A stretch of 64,000 nucleotides of DNA from Bacteroidales bacterium. GTDB taxonomy: Bacteria > Bacteroidota > Bacteroidia > Bacteroidales > UBA932. Both the position numbers and the translations under genes were made by a program. The stretch's first letter is position 1; the number at the start of each line of letters is the position of its first letter. The notes beneath the pieces were generated by a model. The model ran no database searches, was not told where the DNA came from, and saw only the letters and a list, made by a program, of their open reading frames with translations. Below, piece after piece: positions 1 through 8,429 of this stretch. The DNA is taken from assembly GCA_017471965.1 (NCBI GenBank), contig JAFURF010000070.1, positions 94,636 through 158,635 of the forward strand. The letters are read 5' to 3'.

Positions 1-789
1 GAAACATGGAGTATATGCCGTCATCTTTACAGGGAATTCGTTGTTTCCGAGGATAACGTCTCTGAAGATGTTTGTCACAGGTACTTCTGCTGTAGGAACG
101 AGGTAGAAGTTGTCAGCAACTGCATGGTACATCTGTCCTTCCTTGTCAGGAAGCTGTCCTGTACCGAAACCTGACGCCTCATTGACCAATATCGGAGGTT
201 CCACTTCCAGATATCCTGCTTCAGTATTGCAGTCCAGGAAGAAGTTGATGAGAGCCCTCTGAAGCCTTGCTCCCTTGCCCTTGTAGACAGGGAATCCCGC
301 CCCTGTCAGTTTGACTCCAAGGTCGAAGTCTATGATGTCATACTTCTTTGCGAGTTCCCAGTGAGGAAGGCTGTTCTCGCCGAGTTCAGGGATATCATTG
401 CCCGTCTTCACAACGACATTGTCCTCTGCACCCTTGCCCTCTGGAACCTGATCACATGGAATGTTAGGCAGAAGGACCAGGAGAGAATTGAGTTCCTTAT
501 TGTTTTCCTCAGACTTCTCTTCAATCTCTGCAGAACGTGTCTTCAGTCCGGCAACTTCAGCCTTCACAGCATCAGCCTCATCCCTCTTGCCTTCCTTCAT
601 AAGGCCTCCGATCAAGGCAGCCTTCTTCTTCTGCTCTGCAAGACATGCATCAAGTTCTGTCTGAAGAGCCCTTCTGTTCTGGTCAAGGGCATTGATCTTC
701 TCTACGATCTCCCTTGCATCGAAATTCTTGACTGCTAGTTTTGCTATCACGAATTCCGGATTTTCACGAAGCAGTTTTAATGTCAGCAT
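1..789 (-). CDS. serS: Seryl-tRNA synthetase, C-terminal part missing (window edge)
   Basis: Charges tRNA-Ser with serine in the cytoplasm. Translating the minus strand from the ATG at 789 gives 263 residues that run off the window edge. The first ~110 residues are a Lys/Glu-rich helical arm (start MLTLKLLREN), typical of the SerRS tRNA-binding coiled coil. The class II catalytic core follows, with motif-like segments GAGFPVYKGKGARLQRALI, EVEPPILVNEASGFGTGQLP and YLVPTAEVPVTN. It lies downstream of rplU-rpmA, a common Bacteroidales arrangement. A strong terminator at 854-891 separates it from rpmA, so it probably has its own promoter; no clear -7 box is visible. About 160 C-terminal residues are outside the window. 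Confidence 0.95.
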   Translation of the reverse strand, partial: MLTLKLLRENPEFVIAKLAVKNFDAREIVEKINALDQNRRALQTELDACLAEQKKKAALIGGLMKEGKRDEADAVKAEVAGLKTRSAEIEEKSEENNKELNSLLVLLPNIPCDQVPEGKGAEDNVVVKTGNDIPELGENSLPHWELAKKYDIIDFDLGVKLTGAGFPVYKGKGARLQRALINFFLDCNTEAGYLEVEPPILVNEASGFGTGQLPDKEGQMYHAVADNFYLVPTAEVPVTNIFRDVILGNNEFPVKMTAYTPCF

Positions 790-814
790 ATTATTATTGA
801 ATAAATTGTTTATA

Positions 815-850
815 GATCCTCACGTCGGCCTTCAGCCTCCTCAGGATGAC
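815..850. repeat. REP-like imperfect palindrome in the serS leader
   Basis: An imperfect palindrome with ATCCT/AGGAT outer arms and a GGC/GCC inner stem. It resembles the 'ATCCTgAG...GATGAC' style intergenic repeats of Bacteroidales and shares the ...CAGGATGAC/CAGAATGAC end with the element inside folP. It sits between the rpmA terminator and the serS start, so it would be in the serS leader or promoter region. Function unknown. Confidence 0.5.
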
Positions 851-853
851 ATC

Positions 854-891
854 AAAAAAAGGACCGTATACCACCCGGGTCTACAGTCCTT
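854..891 (-). terminator. Rho-independent terminator after rplU-rpmA
   Basis: On the minus strand an AGGAC...GTCCT stem with an inner ACCCGGGT core is followed directly by a run of seven T. It lies 28 bases after the rpmA stop, so it ends the rplU-rpmA transcript before serS. Confidence 0.85.
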
Positions 892-919
892 TCATTCCTT
901 TATCATCAATCCCCGAGTC

Positions 920-1180
920 TTAGTTCTCAAAAGGGACTACCGAGACGTAAGATTTGTTATCAGCCTTCTTGCGGAAGCTGACCTTACCGTCGATCAGTGC
1001 GTAAAGCGTATGATCCTTACCCATTCCTACATTCAGACCTGGGTTGTGAACAGTACCTCTCTGACGAACGAGGATGTTACCAGCCTTTACTACCTGATCA
1101 CCGAATTTCTTGATACCGAGTCGTTTGCTATGTGACTCACGACCGTTCTTAGAACTACCGACGCCTTTTTTATGTGCCAT
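920..1180 (-). CDS. rpmA: 50S ribosomal protein bL27
   Basis: Protein of the large ribosomal subunit near the peptidyl transferase centre. The 86 residues begin [20 protein letters not shown], the conserved bL27 N-terminus, and continue with [15 protein letters not shown] and [12 protein letters not shown]. The length is normal. The start is preceded by GAGGAGGAA (1187-1195), a real Shine-Dalgarno site, which is uncommon in this phylum. It is 21 bases downstream of rplU in the same operon and is followed by a terminator. Confidence 0.98.
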   Translation of the reverse strand: MAHKKGVGSSKNGRESHSKRLGIKKFGDQVVKAGNILVRQRGTVHNPGLNVGMGKDHTLYALIDGKVSFRKKADNKSYVSVVPFEN

Positions 1181-1201
1181 ATTCTGTTCCTCCTCAATTA
1201 A

Positions 1202-1534
1202 TTAAGCGATCGCATTGATCTGAAGTTTTGAAAAATACTGACGGTGTCCGTTGAGTTTCTGGTAACCCTTGCGACGCTTCTTCTTGAATACGAGGACCTT
1301 GTCGCCCTTCATTCCGTCATTGACGCCTCTCTCGGCTCTTCCGAGAACTGTTGCTGTTACCTTGACACCATCTACGTAAGGTGCACCTACCTTTACTGTG
1401 CCATCTGCGTCAACGAGGAGTACCTTTGCGAACTCTACAGTCTCGCCTACCTCTGCCGCAAGGCGGTGTACGAAGATTTCCATACCAGCCTCTACCTTGA
1501 ACTGCTGGCCTGCAATTTCTACGATTGCGTACAT
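1202..1534 (-). CDS. rplU: 50S ribosomal protein bL21
   Basis: Binds 23S rRNA in the large subunit. The 110-residue product starts [17 protein letters not shown] and carries the C-terminal basic tract [20 protein letters not shown] that is diagnostic for bL21. First gene of an rplU-rpmA operon. The 100 bases upstream (1535-1634) hold a small GTTGT-CGCGA-ACAAC hairpin but no obvious -7 box, so the promoter could not be placed. No Shine-Dalgarno precedes the start. Confidence 0.98.
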   Translation of the reverse strand: MYAIVEIAGQQFKVEAGMEIFVHRLAAEVGETVEFAKVLLVDADGTVKVGAPYVDGVKVTATVLGRAERGVNDGMKGDKVLVFKKKRRKGYQKLNGHRQYFSKLQINAIA

Positions 1535-1634
1535 AAAAAACTTAAAATATTAAAAGTTTTAGACAGCAAGCGGTTGTTCGCGACAACTCTTTTCCATTGC
1601 TTGACAATCTCTGAATAATAATCTTCTTTTCTAA

Positions 1635-1829
1635 TTACTGCTCGTCCTGGAGCTGAAGATGCTGAACGTAGATAGCCTTCTGCATCTGCATTCTCTTCTT
1701 AACTGACGGCTTAACGAAGTTCTTTCTTGCGCGGAGTTCACGGATTGCACCTGTCTTCTCGAACTTTCTCTTGAACTTCTTAAGAGCCTTCTCAATGCTC
1801 TCGCCATCCTTTACTGGAACTATAATCAT
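1635..1829 (-). CDS. rpsU: 30S ribosomal protein bS21
   Basis: Small-subunit protein that sits near the 3' end of 16S rRNA. The 64 residues start MIIVPVKDGESIEKALKKFK and contain the basic RELRARKNFVKPSVKKR segment of bS21. It is transcribed alone, with its own promoter (1862-1891) and a perfect long Shine-Dalgarno (1836-1846) that is exceptional in this phylum. In Bacteroidota the anti-SD of 16S rRNA is held by bS21, bS18 and bS6, and rpsU is thought to be autoregulated through its SD; the sequence here fits that model. Confidence 0.97.
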   Translation of the reverse strand: MIIVPVKDGESIEKALKKFKRKFEKTGAIRELRARKNFVKPSVKKRMQMQKAIYVQHLQLQDEQ

Positions 1830-1835
1830 GTCTAA

Positions 1836-1846
1836 ATCACCTCCTT
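1836..1846 (-). promoter_or_regulatory. rpsU: Extended Shine-Dalgarno of rpsU
   Basis: On the minus strand AAGGAGGTGAT matches the whole anti-SD of 16S rRNA and ends 6 bases before the ATG at 1829. Most genes in this window have no SD, so this one is probably a control site by which ribosomes lacking bS21 favour rpsU translation (inference from work on other Bacteroidota). Confidence 0.85.
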
Positions 1847-1861
1847 TTCATTATAGGGCTG

Positions 1862-1891
1862 CAAAGATAGGCATAATATTTTAATTTCCAA
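1862..1891 (-). promoter_or_regulatory. Promoter of rpsU
   Basis: Minus strand TTGG at 1888-1891 and TATCTTTG at 1862-1869, 18 bases apart, fit the Bacteroidota -33/-7 pattern. It lies about 30 bases before the rpsU start and only six bases after the sirtuin coding region begins on the other side. Confidence 0.8.
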
Positions 1892-1896
1892 GACTC

Positions 1897-2613
1897 CTAT
1901 TTCGAATTTATCATATTTTTAAAGGTTTCCATCCCTTTGGTAGCCACATCCTTGATATGAGTCAGGCGGCTGTCGCGGACAGGCACGTCCTTAGGGTCAA
2001 TAATATATATAGGGGTACCCGTTCTGGCATACCTGTAAAGTCCCGCTGCAGGATAGACCTGGAGGGAAGTGCCGACTATGAGAAGTACGTCGGCAGCCTC
2101 CACAGCATCGATTGCGGCATCGATCTTAGGGACAGCCTCACCGAACCATACTATATGAGGACGGAGCTGGGCCCCGTTCGGAGCAAGGTCTCCCACCTCC
2201 ACCGAGCCGTTTCCTATATCGAATACGGTTTCCTCCGAGAATCCGTCCATCTCATTGCAGCAGTTCTCCGGACGCACCTTCGTGAGTTCTCCGTGGAGAT
2301 GGATGATCCTAGTGCTTCCTGCCCTCTCATGAAGATTGTCCACATTCTGTGTCACGACCGTCACATCGTATTCATCTTCCAGAGAGGCGATCGCAAGATG
2401 GGCCGCATTGGGCTTCACCTGCGCCAGCTGTGCCCTGCGGGCATTGTAGAAATCAAGGACCAGAGCCCTGTTCCTGTACCATCCTTCTATCGAGGCGACA
2501 TCCTCTACATTATGATTCTCCCACAGTCCGTCGCTGTCACGGAACGTCGTGATTCCGCTCTCGGCACTCACACCGGCGCCGGTCAGAACAGTTATCTTCC
2601 TCCTTGCCATCAC
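1897..2613 (-). CDS. Sirtuin-type NAD-dependent protein deacylase (CobB-like)
   Basis: Removes acyl groups from lysines using NAD+, giving nicotinamide and O-acyl-ADP-ribose. The 238 residues show the NAD-binding LTGAGVSAESGITTFRD segment (residues ~10-26), QNVDNLHERAG with catalytic His107 in HLHG, and GTSLQVYPAAG. Tyr56 and Arg59 in FYNARR match the Y-x-x-R pair that recognises succinyl and malonyl lysine in SIRT5-like enzymes. The usual four zinc cysteines are absent; only CC at ~117-118 remains before QLRPHIVWFGE. Its start overlaps the stop of the upstream ATPase gene by four bases (ATGA), so the two are translationally coupled. Substrates are unknown. Confidence 0.92.
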   Translation of the reverse strand: MMARRKITVLTGAGVSAESGITTFRDSDGLWENHNVEDVASIEGWYRNRALVLDFYNARRAQLAQVKPNAAHLAIASLEDEYDVTVVTQNVDNLHERAGSTRIIHLHGELTKVRPENCCNEMDGFSEETVFDIGNGSVEVGDLAPNGAQLRPHIVWFGEAVPKIDAAIDAVEAADVLLIVGTSLQVYPAAGLYRYARTGTPIYIIDPKDVPVRDSRLTHIKDVATKGMETFKNMINSK

Positions 2614-3764
2614 TGCTGAATTTCAAAATAATACTTGCTGATCCAATATTCAAAGAGCGGGTCGAGAATGACCGGCTCGTCCTTGTCGTTGAAGGTGATG
2701 ATTTCCTTCTTGCGAAGGGCATCCTTCACTCTGCGGACATTCGCTGACGAATTAAGGCGATACCTCTCTATGACATCCGACGCACTGAACTTGACCACTC
2801 CGTCCAGAATCGCACGCATCAGGCTCAACTGATGGTCGGTAAGATCATTCACGAGCACATTGAATCTGGGCTCATGCACCGCAATCACGGCATTCAGGGC
2901 ATCTACCAGTATGGCCTCGTTGATGAAACCCTTGGACATGGAGTCACATACCGCAAAGAACTGGTTAAGATACCACATATGGGACCTGAAAAGTTTGCAG
3001 GCCCCGAGGGCAAGATCCCTCTCGATCACTTTTCCGCTGGAACGGAATCCTCTGATCACATGCTCTATGGCATCACGGTCATCTATCTGCTGAAGAGGCA
3101 GGTGGTTGACCTGGCGATAGAAGTACTTCTTCTCAGCGAAAATATATTTCATGGCATTGACCATGGAACCTGTGAATATGAAAGCCGATTTCGGAAGAGC
3201 CATCCTGTCCCTGTCCGCAAAAGCCTTCTCCATCGCGCCGAATATATCCTCAAAGGCATCGGCCATCATGACATTCTGGAAATCCTTGACTATCACATAA
3301 AAAGGCATCCCCTTCTCCTGCGTTATCTGCTGCGGCAGATGCATCATCCTATATACGTCGTTGAAATCCGGGTCCCAGTTCATGCACACGATGTCCTCCT
3401 TTGATGCGAACATGGCGTCATCAAAGACGAAGTGCGTGCCTTCAAGATGACGCTGTATCGCCGACGCATAATCATATGGGGTTGAATATGCCGATCTCAG
3501 GACAGCACCGCCGAACTTCTTGAGGAAGTCTCTTCCGGTCCTCACATTGAAGACATTCACATATGCAACCATAAATGGCTTTCCGGCCGCCCTCATATTG
3601 AAAAGAGTCTGCTGTATGAGCGACAGTTTTCCTGTCTTCGGAGCATCATACAGGCAGACATGCTCACCCGCATCCAGGAGATTCGCAAGAACTGAGCATT
3701 CTGTCTTCCTGCCGACGAAATTCTTACCGGTCACAGGATTGTCATAAACGAAAGGAGCATCCAT
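2610..3764 (-). CDS. ATPase-like protein with degenerate P-loop and C-terminal winged helix
   Basis: A 384-residue protein of a family seen in Bacteroidales. N-terminal GRKTE (18-22) and LYDAPKTGKLSLIQ (38-51) look like the entry to an AAA/STAND-type nucleotide-binding domain, but Walker A keeps only GK and lacks the first glycine. FYVIVKDFQN may be a Walker B strand without the usual second acidic residue. The last ~75 residues look like a winged helix ending in LDPLFEYWISKYYF, as in archaeal-type ATPase families. The gene is coupled (4-base overlap) to the sirtuin. Role unknown; nucleotide binding is plausible but hydrolysis is doubtful. Confidence 0.75.
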   Translation of the reverse strand: MDAPFVYDNPVTGKNFVGRKTECSVLANLLDAGEHVCLYDAPKTGKLSLIQQTLFNMRAAGKPFMVAYVNVFNVRTGRDFLKKFGGAVLRSAYSTPYDYASAIQRHLEGTHFVFDDAMFASKEDIVCMNWDPDFNDVYRMMHLPQQITQEKGMPFYVIVKDFQNVMMADAFEDIFGAMEKAFADRDRMALPKSAFIFTGSMVNAMKYIFAEKKYFYRQVNHLPLQQIDDRDAIEHVIRGFRSSGKVIERDLALGACKLFRSHMWYLNQFFAVCDSMSKGFINEAILVDALNAVIAVHEPRFNVLVNDLTDHQLSLMRAILDGVVKFSASDVIERYRLNSSANVRRVKDALRKKEIITFNDKDEPVILDPLFEYWISKYYFEIQQ

Positions 3765-3787
3765 ATCTTATCATCATTATTACAGCA

Positions 3788-3795
3788 CAAAAATA
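3788..3795 (-). promoter_or_regulatory. Putative -7 box for the ATPase-sirtuin operon
   Basis: Minus strand TATTTTTG about 24 bases before the ATPase start. The expected -33 position has TTC instead of TTG, so support is moderate. Confidence 0.4.
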
Positions 3796-3867
3796 GCATT
3801 ATTCCTCATTTTATGGAAGAATTTGTGCAACAAAAATGTTAATGGACAAAGATTGAAGTTTTTTATG

Positions 3868-3875
3868 TAAGTTTG
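3868..3875 (+). promoter_or_regulatory. Putative -7 box for the AsmA-like gene
   Basis: TAAGTTTG lies only four bases before the ATG at 3880. If used, the transcript would be leaderless or nearly so. No TTG is found at the expected -33 spacing. Confidence 0.35.
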
Positions 3876-3879
3876 TAAA

Positions 3880-6800
3880 ATGAATCCTGCATTACGAAGG
3901 CTTATAAGAATCCTATTATGGATAGCGGGGATCTGGGCCGCCCTGATCATTCTCATGGAAATTGTCCTGTCATCATCATTCATGACGGAGACCGTGCAGC
4001 GCATCGCTACGGAACATATCGACGGCGACCTTGATTTCGAAAGGATCTCGCTTTCAATGTTCAGAAAGTTTCCCGATGCCACACTGACCCTTGATGACTT
4101 CAGTCTGACTTACCCCGCCAAAAGATTCGACAGCATCGAGAAGGTGGGGCCTCAAGGGCATCTGCTTTACAGCGGCTGCGGAAGCGATGCGGATACTCTG
4201 GCATCTTTCAGGCATTTCTCTGCAAGTGTGAACATATGGGCGCTCCTGGCAGGCAAGATCAGCATAACAGACGTAGAACTTGCAGGTCCGAGAATATTCG
4301 CACACATGTACTCTGACGGCAGGGCCAACTGGGACATATTCTCAAATACGGCAGATACCGCTATGCAGGAGGACACATCCGCTGCCGGTCTGCCGAAGAT
4401 CGACATCGGCAGGATCAGACTGACGGACAGGCCGCACATCGTGTATACAGACAGCAGGGACACCATATTCGCGATGATCGGTATCAGAAAGGCAGGCTTT
4501 GACGGCAGACTGACTACAGGGAAAGCATCCAGGAACCGTATCGGTCTGACTGTAGACAGCATGTTCGTTGCCGGCAGGATGGCCGCCGACACCATAGCGC
4601 TCGGACTTGACATGCTCCATATCCATGAGCACCGCAACCATATCGACTTCAACGCCACTGCAAAGGCACTCGCAGCGACCAGGCATTTCGGAAGAATAAA
4701 CGTCCCTATCGGCCTCAGCGGCACCTTACACTTCCCGAAAGACTCCGTTCCGGCACTTGCAGTCCATGGATTCAATGCAGTGATCGCAGCCATTCCGTTC
4801 AAAGGAGAGGCTGCTCTGCGTTTTCACCAGGGAAGGACCGAAATCGACGGGACTCTCTCCGTAACAGAATGCAAGGTGGACGACCTTATCGGAAAGTTCA
4901 TCAGAAACTTCATCCCTGAGGCGGAAAAGATCAGTACAGATGCAGTCATAGGCATGGAAGCGACCTGCAAAGGCGACTTCATACATGAGACAGGAAAACT
5001 CCCTGCATTCAGAGTGGACATTTCACTTCCCGAATCCAGGATAACCCACAAGGAAATCGGAGAGGATATCCGTCTGGCTCTGGACGCCTCTCTCTCCAAC
5101 ACCAGGAGAGGAGCATTCAACATTACGGTAAACGACGTGGCGGTCAGGACGACAGGTCTGAGATTCAGTGCGTTCGGAGGATTCATGGACATGCTGTCCG
5201 ACGATCCGCAGATCAACCTTGACGGTACCATATCGGCATCCCTCGACTCATTGATGCGCTTTCTGCCGGACAGCACCGACCTTATCGCCCAAGGGCGGCT
5301 GGATGCGGGAATAAGCGGCTCGGCAAGACTGTCCCAACTCAGCATATACACATTCTCGCAGTCAAGCCTCAAGGGCAATGCCGTCAGCGACAGCATCATA
5401 ATCAGGTCACCTGGAGACAGTCTGGACATATCCATAAAAGCCCTTGAACTAGGGCTTGGGCCGGAAACGGCAGTTTCCAGAATAGACTCCACACAGTCGT
5501 TCCGCCTCATGGGCATAAGCGGTTCCATCGGCAGCATTGATGCAGAATACAGGAAAAGCCTGGCAATCAAAGGAGAGAAACTGCATCTTTCTGCCAAAAA
5601 CTCCTCTGCGGGGACGGACAAAGGCAAGATCAACAGGCTGGGAGGAAGGATAAGTGCAGACAAACTTGCCATAACGGACGCTTCCGGAACAAGCATAAGC
5701 ATCGACCAGACACAGAACGGATTCCAGATGATACCGAAAAGGGACAACCCTAAGGTTCCCGTCCTGTCATTGACCAGCGGCAACAAACGCATCACTCTGG
5801 CGACAGATGTGAACAGAGCGATTCTTACCGATGCTTCTGTAAAGGCCAGCGCGGCAATGAATTCCATCGAACGCATGCAGATGCGCAAAGAACGTCTGGA
5901 CTCTCTCCAAAGAGTTTATCCTGACATACCACGCGACTCTCTGATGAGACACGCCATGCGGAACAGACCGGCAAGAGAGGTACAGGAATGGATGAAGGAG
6001 GAGGACTTCCGGAAGAGGGACATCAACATCACTCTGGACCAGAGCATTGCGAAATATTTCCGGGAATGGGATATGAACGGGTCCGTGAATATACGTACAG
6101 GCATCATAATGACTCCTTATTTCCCTCTCAGAAACATTCTCAGAGGATGCGCGGTCACATTCGACAACGACAGGATAGGCATAGACAGCATCAAGGTACT
6201 CACTGGTAATTCCAGCGTCATGGCCAAAGGAGAACTCACAGGACTGAGAAGAGCCCTTACGGCAAGGAACGCTTCTTCAGCGGTGATGAATCTGAAGATA
6301 GGCCTCAGCACAGACAAAATGAATGCAAACGAAATACTGACGGCATACAGTGCAGGCTCAAACTTCAACCCTGATGACTCACGCGAAGAAATGTCCGGTG
6401 CGACCAACGCCGAATTCCTGCAGATGGTGGTAAGTGACACATCTGATGTCGACGAAAACATCCGGCTCCTGGTCATACCGGCAAACCTCAATGCCGACAT
6501 ATCGGTACAAGGCAAGGAGATCAGATACTCAGACCTCCTGATTTCCGACCTGAATGCAGCCCTGAAGATGAAGGAAAGATGCGTACAGATCACAAATACA
6601 TCTGCCATATCCAACATAGGCGACGTCAGTTTCGAAGGCTTCTATGCAACGCGCTCGAAAAAGGACATCCGCGCAGGATTCAACTTTGACTTCAAGGACA
6701 TAACGGCAGAAAAGGCAATAGACCTCATGCCGGATGTGGACACGATAATGCCTCTGCTAAAATCCTTCGCCGGCCAGTTGAACTGCAACATAGCGGCTAC

Positions 6801-7467
6801 AGCGAGTCTGGACACCAACATGAACATCATCACCCCATCCATAAACGGAGTATTGAGGATAAGCGGCGACGACCTTACGATAAGGAACAGCGACATGTTC
6901 ACCTCTCTGGCGAAGAAACTCCACTTCAGCGACAGCAAGGTCGGCAAGATAAAGCAGATGACCGTAGAAGGAGTGATCATGGATAATGTGCTGGAGGTGT
7001 TCCCGTTCGTCCTCAAGATGGACAGATACACACTTGCCCTCAGCGGAAAGCAAAACCTCGACCTTTCATACAGATACCATGCGTCATTGATCAGGTCTCC
7101 GATGCTTGTCAAGGTAGGAGTAGACATCTACGGTCAGGATTTCGACAACATGAAGTTCAAGATCGGAAAGCCGAAATACAGGAATGAGAATGTGCCTGTA
7201 TTCACAACTGTCATCGACGAGACAAGAATAAACCTCGCCGAATCCATCAGGAACATATTTGCCAAAGGCGTGGAAGCTGCCGTAAATGAAAACGAACGTC
7301 AGGAAGCCATCACCGGACTCAAGCAGGAGATCGGATATGTAAATGCCGTAGACCAGGATCTTGAAGAACTGAGTTCGGAAGAGCAGAAACTCATTGAAGA
7401 ATCACAGGAAACAGATATCAACGAATCATCAAACACCCAACAGGATGAACAGTCAGGAATATATTGA
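3880..7467 (+). CDS. AsmA-like envelope protein, 1195 residues
   Basis: Large protein anchored by one N-terminal membrane helix (residues ~10-30, IRILLWIAGIWAALIILMEI) with the rest in the periplasm. It opens with a FERISLSMFRKFPDATLTLDDFSL segment, the typical AsmA start in which lipid-transfer-like beta repeats begin, and has an AsmA-type C-terminal region (~900-1110) with FAGQLNCNIAATASLD and LKMDRYTLALSGKQNLDLSY. The tail is acidic and glutamine-rich. AsmA/TamB/YhdP relatives form beta bridges that carry phospholipid to the outer membrane; that role is inferred. Its 3' end overlaps prmA by 23 bases, so the pair is cotranscribed. Confidence 0.85.
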   Translation: MNPALRRLIRILLWIAGIWAALIILMEIVLSSSFMTETVQRIATEHIDGDLDFERISLSMFRKFPDATLTLDDFSLTYPAKRFDSIEKVGPQGHLLYSGCGSDADTLASFRHFSASVNIWALLAGKISITDVELAGPRIFAHMYSDGRANWDIFSNTADTAMQEDTSAAGLPKIDIGRIRLTDRPHIVYTDSRDTIFAMIGIRKAGFDGRLTTGKASRNRIGLTVDSMFVAGRMAADTIALGLDMLHIHEHRNHIDFNATAKALAATRHFGRINVPIGLSGTLHFPKDSVPALAVHGFNAVIAAIPFKGEAALRFHQGRTEIDGTLSVTECKVDDLIGKFIRNFIPEAEKISTDAVIGMEATCKGDFIHETGKLPAFRVDISLPESRITHKEIGEDIRLALDASLSNTRRGAFNITVNDVAVRTTGLRFSAFGGFMDMLSDDPQINLDGTISASLDSLMRFLPDSTDLIAQGRLDAGISGSARLSQLSIYTFSQSSLKGNAVSDSIIIRSPGDSLDISIKALELGLGPETAVSRIDSTQSFRLMGISGSIGSIDAEYRKSLAIKGEKLHLSAKNSSAGTDKGKINRLGGRISADKLAITDASGTSISIDQTQNGFQMIPKRDNPKVPVLSLTSGNKRITLATDVNRAILTDASVKASAAMNSIERMQMRKERLDSLQRVYPDIPRDSLMRHAMRNRPAREVQEWMKEEDFRKRDINITLDQSIAKYFREWDMNGSVNIRTGIIMTPYFPLRNILRGCAVTFDNDRIGIDSIKVLTGNSSVMAKGELTGLRRALTARNASSAVMNLKIGLSTDKMNANEILTAYSAGSNFNPDDSREEMSGATNAEFLQMVVSDTSDVDENIRLLVIPANLNADISVQGKEIRYSDLLISDLNAALKMKERCVQITNTSAISNIGDVSFEGFYATRSKKDIRAGFNFDFKDITAEKAIDLMPDVDTIMPLLKSFAGQLNCNIAATASLDTNMNIITPSINGVLRISGDDLTIRNSDMFTSLAKKLHFSDSKVGKIKQMTVEGVIMDNVLEVFPFVLKMDRYTLALSGKQNLDLSYRYHASLIRSPMLVKVGVDIYGQDFDNMKFKIGKPKYRNENVPVFTTVIDETRINLAESIRNIFAKGVEAAVNENERQEAITGLKQEIGYVNAVDQDLEELSSEEQKLIEESQETDINESSNTQQDEQSGIY

Positions 7468-8299
7468 AGTCGCTGTAAAGATAACGCCCTACAGCGAAGA
7501 AAATGCAGAAATAGTGACTGCAGAAGTCAGCGAACTCCCGTTTGAATCATTCAGCAGCGAAGATCCCTTTCTCAAATGCTACATTCAGAAGGACCTCTAT
7601 GATGCACACGCACTCAAGATCGTGCTGAGCGGACTTGAAGGAATGGGATTCGATGTCGAATTCAACGCCACCCTCGTCCCGCCTGTCAATTGGAATGCAG
7701 TATGGGAAAGCCAGTTCCCTCCTATAGTAGTCGACGACAGGTGCACCATCAAGGCATCTTTCCACGAAGCGCTCAAACGTACAAGATTCAACATCACCAT
7801 CGACCCTAAGATGGCCTTCGGCACAGGTCACCATCAGACCACATACATGATGTGCCGCGCCCTCCTTCAGAACGAAGAGGCAGTAAAGGGGAAAGTCGTC
7901 ATGGATATGGGATGCGGGACAGCGGTCCTCGCCATACTTGCGGCAAAGATGAAGGCAGCAAAGGTCTATGGCATCGACATAGATGCGATAGCGGCAATAT
8001 CGGCATATGACAACGCCCGCCTCAACAAGGTCGGCACCCGTATCGAGACATACTGCGGCGACGCCTCACTCCTTCAGAGAAACACCTACGACGTGCTTCT
8101 GGCCAACATCAACCGGAACATCCTCCTTCAGGACATACCGACCTATGCGCTTTCGCTCCACAAAGGCGGACTCCTGTTCGTGAGCGGATTCTATGTGGAA
8201 GACATGCCTATGATCATCGGAATGGCCCAGAACTCAGGCCTCACCTACGTGAGTCACGACTCCATCGACAACTGGTGCTGCATCAAATTCTCACGCTGA
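7445..8299 (+). CDS. prmA: Ribosomal protein uL11 lysine methyltransferase
   Basis: SAM-dependent methylation of ribosomal protein uL11. The 284-residue product has the PrmA layout: an N-terminal uL11-recognition domain (to ~110) and a class I methyltransferase domain with KMAFGTGHHQTTYMM, VMDMGCGTAVLAILAAK and LLANINRNIL. The ATG at 7445 (MNSQEYIEV) is preferred over an upstream in-frame ATG at 7394 because the extra 17 residues do not look like the family and lie deep inside the preceding gene. It still overlaps the AsmA-like gene by 23 bases. Confidence 0.93.
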   Translation: MNSQEYIEVAVKITPYSEENAEIVTAEVSELPFESFSSEDPFLKCYIQKDLYDAHALKIVLSGLEGMGFDVEFNATLVPPVNWNAVWESQFPPIVVDDRCTIKASFHEALKRTRFNITIDPKMAFGTGHHQTTYMMCRALLQNEEAVKGKVVMDMGCGTAVLAILAAKMKAAKVYGIDIDAIAAISAYDNARLNKVGTRIETYCGDASLLQRNTYDVLLANINRNILLQDIPTYALSLHKGGLLFVSGFYVEDMPMIIGMAQNSGLTYVSHDSIDNWCCIKFSR

Positions 8300-8347
8300 C
8301 ATTACCCTCAGAAACTTCATCCCCGCGTTCAGCGATGGGACTATATA

Positions 8348-8417
8348 AAACGGTTTACGGTATTCTCCTGAAGCATTTCCCTTGTTTTCTGCTTCATGAG
8401 AATACCGTAAACCGTTT
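8348..8417. repeat. Very long hairpin between convergent prmA and infB
   Basis: A perfect 20-bp inverted repeat (8348-8367 with 8398-8417), extended inward after one mismatch by a 7-bp TGAAGCA/TGCTTCA stem, with a 14-base loop. It occupies most of the 130-base convergent intergenic region. It may act as a bidirectional terminator, but there is no real T-tract on either side, and the stem is much longer than an ordinary terminator. Confidence 0.8.
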
Positions 8418-8429
8418 ACTCAAAAGGTC

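Noticed and set aside
2610-3764. Sirtuin-ATPase pair as a phage defence system
   Set aside because: The sirtuin is a plain CobB-like enzyme, the partner has no nuclease, TIR or membrane domain, and the surroundings are housekeeping genes. Kept only as an open question.
4824-5888. 354-codon open frame on the minus strand
   Set aside because: Antisense to the AsmA-like gene; no start signals and no family features.
8300-8429. Possible tRNA or small RNA between prmA and infB
   Set aside because: The long hairpin explains the region; no cloverleaf or anticodon arm can be drawn.
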